This document shows positions 7,841 through 10,265 of a DNA stretch of 10,265 nucleotides, one piece after another. The notes below the pieces were generated by a model. The model was given only the letters and a program-made list of their open reading frames with translations. It did not search any database and was not told the origin of the DNA. The translations under genes were made by a program, and so were the position numbers. The stretch covers positions 1 through 10,265 of the forward strand of contig SYDD01000385.1 in the NCBI GenBank assembly GCA_005786775.1, given 5' to 3'. Within the stretch, counting starts at the first letter, position 1, and each line of letters starts with the position of its first letter. Source of the DNA: Opitutaceae bacterium. GTDB taxonomy: Bacteria > Verrucomicrobiota > Verrucomicrobiia > Opitutales > Opitutaceae.

Positions 7841-9310
7841 ATGCGCCTTCTCCCCGCCCTCCTCGCGCCGCTGCTCCTCGCGGCCGCGCTCCGTGCCGGC
7901 GACGCCCCCCGCCCGGCCAACATCGTGTTCTTCCTTGCGGATGACCTCGGCCAGCGCGACCTGGGCTCGTACGGGAGCACCTTCTACGAGACCCCGCACC
8001 TTGATCGCCTCGCCCGCGAGGGGGCGCGCTTCACCGACGCCTACGCGGCCTGCCCGGTGTGCTCGCCGACGCGGGCCAGCATCCTGACCGGCCGCTGGCC
8101 GCAGCGCACCGGCATCACCGACTACATCGGCGCCCCGCGCACGCCGGACCAGTGGAAGCGTAACACGCGCTCCCTGCCCGCGCCCTACGAGGACCGGCTC
8201 GCCCTCGATGCACCGACGGTGGCGAAGTCCCTCAAGGCGGCCGGTTACGCGACCTTCTTCGCCGGCAAGTGGCACCTCGGCCCCGAGGGCTGGTGGCCGG
8301 AGAACCAGGGGTTCGACTTCAACCTCGGCGGCAACGAGCGCGGCGGACCCTATGGCGGCAAGCGCTACTTCTCGCCCTACGGCAACCCTCGTCTCACCGA
8401 CGGCCCTGAGGGCGAGCACCTGCCGGACCGGCTCGCGCGGGAGGCGGTCAAGTTCATCACCGACCACCGCGACCGGCCCTTCCTCGTCTACTTTCCCTTC
8501 TACTCCGTCCACACCCCGCTGATGGCTCGCGAGGACCTGCGGCTGAAGTACGAGGAGAAACGCCGCCGGCTCGGCCTGGGCGAACGCTGGGGCCGCGAGG
8601 GCGAACGGGACGTCCGCGAGGTCCAGAGCCACGCGGTTTACGCCGGGATGATCGAGGCGATGGACCTCGCCGTCGGGCGCGTGCTGCAGGCGCTCGACGA
8701 CCTCGGGCGGCGCGAGGACACGCTGGTGGTCTTCACCAGCGACAACGGCGGCCTCTCCACCAGCGAGGGTTCGCCCACCTCCAACCTGCCGCTGCGCGCG
8801 GGCAAGGGCTGGATGTACGAGGGCGGGATTCGCGTCCCGCTAATCGTGCGCTGGCCCGGCGTCGCGCGGCCCGGCAGCGTGGTCACCGCGCCGGTCAGCA
8901 GCCCGGACTTCTTCCCCACGTTCCTCGCCGCGGGCGGCGTGCGTCCGCCCGAGGGCGCCGCCGACGGCCGCAGCCTCGTCCCGGTGCTGCGCGGGGAGAG
9001 GCCCCCGGAGCGGGCCCTGTTCTGGCATTACCCGCACTACGGCAACCAGGGCGGGGCGCCCGCGGCGGCCGTCCGCCGCGGGGACTGGAAGCTGATCACG
9101 TGGTTCGAGGACGGACGGGAGGAATTGTTCAATCTCGCGGCCGACCTCGGGGAGCAGCGCGACCTCGCGCCCCGGGAAACCGCCCGCGTCGCCGCCCTGC
9201 GGGCCGAGCTGCGGGCGTGGCAGCAGGACGTGGGCGCGCGGTTCCCGGTCCCCAACCCCGCCTACGATCCCGCCACGACCAGCGGCCGCGCGGCGCCGCG
9301 TAAGCAGTAG
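7841..9310 (+). CDS. Secreted S1 sulfatase, canonical CSPTR motif
   Basis: 489 aa, start ATG 7841, 7 nt after the preceding stop, with the signal peptide immediately at the start (MRLLPALLAPLLLAAALRAG, cleavage near RAG|DA). Markers: D34-D35 (FFLADDLGQRDLGSYG), C74 in VCSPTRASILTGR, K143-W-H145 in AGKWHLGPEGWWPE, H224 in YSVHTPLMA, D301-N302 in TSDNGGLSTSEG, and K322 in LPLRAGKGWMYEGGIRVP. The SNLPLRAGKGW-YEGG block marks a very common S1 sulfatase type in Planctomycetes and Verrucomicrobia. The end (VGARFPVPNPAYDP followed by SGRAAPRKQ) is close in style to the gene fragment ending at position 114. It is the last sulfatase of the run; a 60-nt gap and trpE follow. Catalysis by formylglycine after maturation is expected. 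The substrate is not determinable here. Confidence 0.95.
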   Translation: MRLLPALLAPLLLAAALRAGDAPRPANIVFFLADDLGQRDLGSYGSTFYETPHLDRLAREGARFTDAYAACPVCSPTRASILTGRWPQRTGITDYIGAPRTPDQWKRNTRSLPAPYEDRLALDAPTVAKSLKAAGYATFFAGKWHLGPEGWWPENQGFDFNLGGNERGGPYGGKRYFSPYGNPRLTDGPEGEHLPDRLAREAVKFITDHRDRPFLVYFPFYSVHTPLMAREDLRLKYEEKRRRLGLGERWGREGERDVREVQSHAVYAGMIEAMDLAVGRVLQALDDLGRREDTLVVFTSDNGGLSTSEGSPTSNLPLRAGKGWMYEGGIRVPLIVRWPGVARPGSVVTAPVSSPDFFPTFLAAGGVRPPEGAADGRSLVPVLRGERPPERALFWHYPHYGNQGGAPAAAVRRGDWKLITWFEDGREELFNLAADLGEQRDLAPRETARVAALRAELRAWQQDVGARFPVPNPAYDPATTSGRAAPRKQ

Positions 9311-9329
9311 CCCCGTCCGTCATTCGCCT

Positions 9330-9353
9330 TGCCCGCGACCGGGCCCGCGGGCA
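9330..9353 (+). terminator. GC hairpin between the sulfatase operon and trpE
   Basis: TGCCCGCG and CGCGGGCA form a perfect 8-bp inverted repeat around an 8-nt loop (ACCGGGCC), 19 nt after the last sulfatase stop and 17 nt before the trpE start. No run of T follows (next bases TCACGGCGGG), so it is not a textbook intrinsic terminator. It could be a weak or factor-assisted terminator, an RNA-stabilising 3' end, or chance in GC-rich DNA. The position between a catabolic block and a biosynthetic gene favours a boundary role. Confidence 0.4.
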
Positions 9354-9370
9354 TCACGGCGGGTCGCCGT

Positions 9371-10265
9371 ATGAACATCCATCCGACCCGCGAGGCCTTC
9401 GCGCGCCTGGCCCGGCAGGGCAACGTCATCCCGGTCACCACCGACCTGATGGCGGACTTCGAGACGCCGGTCTCGGCCTACGCCAAGCTCCGCGCTGCGG
9501 GCCCGTCGTTCCTGCTCGAGTCGGTGGAGGGCGGCGAGCACCTCTCCCGCTACAGCTTCATCGGCTGCCGGCCCCGGCGCATCCTCGCCTGCGGGCCCGT
9601 GACCACCGAGATCCGCGAGCCCGGTCGGCCGACGGTGACCGTACCGACCCCCGCCGATCCGCTGACCCTGATCGAGGAGGAGTTGCGCGGGTACCGCCCG
9701 GTTACCTTAGCGGGACTGCCGCGGTTCACCGGCGGCGCGGTCGGCTTCCTCGCCTATGAGTATGTCACCCGTCTCGAGCCCAGCGTGCCCGCCGCCCCCG
9801 GACCAGGCCTCGGGACGCCCCTGCTGTACTTCCTGCTGGTTGACTCGCTCCTGATCTTCGACCGCGCCCGCCAGACCCTGCGCCTCTGCGTCAACGCGCA
9901 CGTCGCCGACCCCGCCGCCGCGGATGCGGCCTACGACGCGGCGGTGCGCGAGCTGCGGGAGCTACACGAATTGCTGCGTCACCCGCGCGCGCTCGCCCCT
10001 GCCCCCGTGGTTGATCCGGGCTCGGTGAACATCCCCCCGGGCAACTTCACGCCGGCGGCATTCGAGGCGGCGGTGACGGCCGGCCAGGAGTACATCCGTG
10101 CCGGCGACATCATCCAGTTCGTTCCCTCGCAGCGGTTCTCGCGTCCCTTCACCCGGCCCGCCCTCGACCTCTACCGCGCCCTGCGGACGGTCAACCCCTC
10201 GCCCTACCTCTTTATCCTGGAGGCGGAGGACTTCGCGCTCGTGGGCGCCTCGCCCGAGGTGCACG
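9371..10265 (+). CDS. trpE: Anthranilate synthase component I (5' part, runs off the window)
   Basis: 298 complete codons are visible of a protein usually about 500 aa. TrpE converts chorismate to anthranilate in the cytoplasm using ammonia supplied by the TrpG glutaminase subunit, the first committed step of tryptophan synthesis. The N-terminal domain shows the tryptophan-binding LLES at residues 48-51 followed by SRYSFIG, then FTGGAVGFLAYEYV. The chorismate-binding domain starts near residue 220, with AGDIIQFVPSQRFSRPF (G245 onward) and NPSPYL at 275-280, ending in VGASPEVH at the edge. The LLES and NPSPY elements match those of feedback-inhibited enzymes, so allosteric control by tryptophan is likely. 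ATG 9371 is the only plausible start: the in-frame codons back to the hairpin include no ATG or GTG. No clear Shine-Dalgarno sequence and no Trp-rich leader peptide are seen in the 60-nt gap. PabB and other chorismate-binding relatives are less likely given LLES plus NPSPY. Confidence 0.95.
   Translation, partial: MNIHPTREAFARLARQGNVIPVTTDLMADFETPVSAYAKLRAAGPSFLLESVEGGEHLSRYSFIGCRPRRILACGPVTTEIREPGRPTVTVPTPADPLTLIEEELRGYRPVTLAGLPRFTGGAVGFLAYEYVTRLEPSVPAAPGPGLGTPLLYFLLVDSLLIFDRARQTLRLCVNAHVADPAAADAAYDAAVRELRELHELLRHPRALAPAPVVDPGSVNIPPGNFTPAAFEAAVTAGQEYIRAGDIIQFVPSQRFSRPFTRPALDLYRALRTVNPSPYLFILEAEDFALVGASPEVH

Larger units (their letters stand above)
130..9310 (+). other. Putative sulfatase operon: six co-directional S1 sulfatase genes
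   Basis: Six complete sulfatase genes run head to tail with gaps of 5, 8, 7, 16 and 7 nt and no room for internal promoters between them, so co-transcription and possibly translational coupling are expected. The 5' boundary is unseen, because the gene ending at 114 is only 15 nt away and may belong to the same unit. The 3' boundary is probably the 60-nt gap before trpE. Sulfatases alone make up the visible unit. Clusters for sulfated glycan use usually also carry glycoside hydrolases or lyases and transporters. The grouping is inferred from spacing; no promoter was recognised. Confidence 0.8.

Noticed and set aside
6322..7980. Very long minus-strand open frame (about 550 codons) opposite the fifth sulfatase, and similar ones at 5142-6524, 3236-4414 and 1701-2909
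   Set aside because: In GC-rich coding DNA the antisense frames have few stops. The translations are low-complexity Arg/Gly/Val/Ala-rich with no recognisable domain, and each lies opposite a well-supported sulfatase.
1020..8830. Repeated DNA words such as gagggcggcatccg near 1024 and 7331, with variants near 2910 and 8819
   Set aside because: They encode the conserved EGGIR(V/S)P motif of S1 sulfatases. The flanking DNA is not similar enough to be a repeat element or evidence of gene conversion.
1..10265. Mobile elements, tRNA or rRNA genes, CRISPR arrays
   Set aside because: No transposase, terminal inverted repeats, regularly spaced repeats or RNA gene signatures were seen. Almost every base is in a protein-coding gene.

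Overview
The window is a very GC-rich (about 70% by eye), fully plus-strand, gene-dense stretch of a bacterial chromosome. It holds six complete genes for secreted S1-type (formylglycine-dependent) sulfatases in tight tandem, the last codons of another gene upstream, and the 5' 60% of trpE downstream. The number of sulfatases, their style, and a C-terminal extension on the first one that I recall from planctomycete and verrucomicrobial sulfatases point to the PVC superphylum. A high-GC verrucomicrobium of the Opitutaceae type is my best guess. This is an inference from protein style, not a phylogenetic placement.

Layout: 1-114 is the 3' end of an upstream gene whose tail resembles the tail of the sixth sulfatase. 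The six sulfatases lie at 130-1983, 1989-3416, 3425-4891, 4899-6419, 6436-7833 and 7841-9310. They are separated by only 5, 8, 7, 16 and 7 nt, with 15 nt before the first, so they almost certainly form one transcription unit. A 60-nt gap with a perfect 8-bp GC hairpin follows, then trpE from 9371 to the window edge.

Each sulfatase starts with a hydrophobic signal peptide and keeps the alkaline-phosphatase-fold metal and sulfate ligands (N-terminal DD, a Lys in GKW, a mid-protein His, a DN pair, and a Lys before EGG in most). All use Cys as the formylglycine precursor. Four have the canonical C-x-P-x-R site (CAPTR, CAPSR, CSPSR, CSPTR). The second (CRPAL) and third (CWVSR) depart from it. The six proteins are clearly divergent from one another, so this is not a recent tandem amplification. 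It reads as a set of different specificities for stepwise desulfation of one complex sulfated polysaccharide, or of several, outside the cytoplasm. No glycoside hydrolase, transporter, regulator or sulfatase-maturing enzyme is visible here, so those must be encoded elsewhere.

None of the gene junctions has a purine-rich Shine-Dalgarno sequence. Instead, five of the six sulfatase starts share the context CC(G/A)ATG. The downstream trpE is a housekeeping biosynthetic gene and probably marks the end of the accessory sulfatase block.
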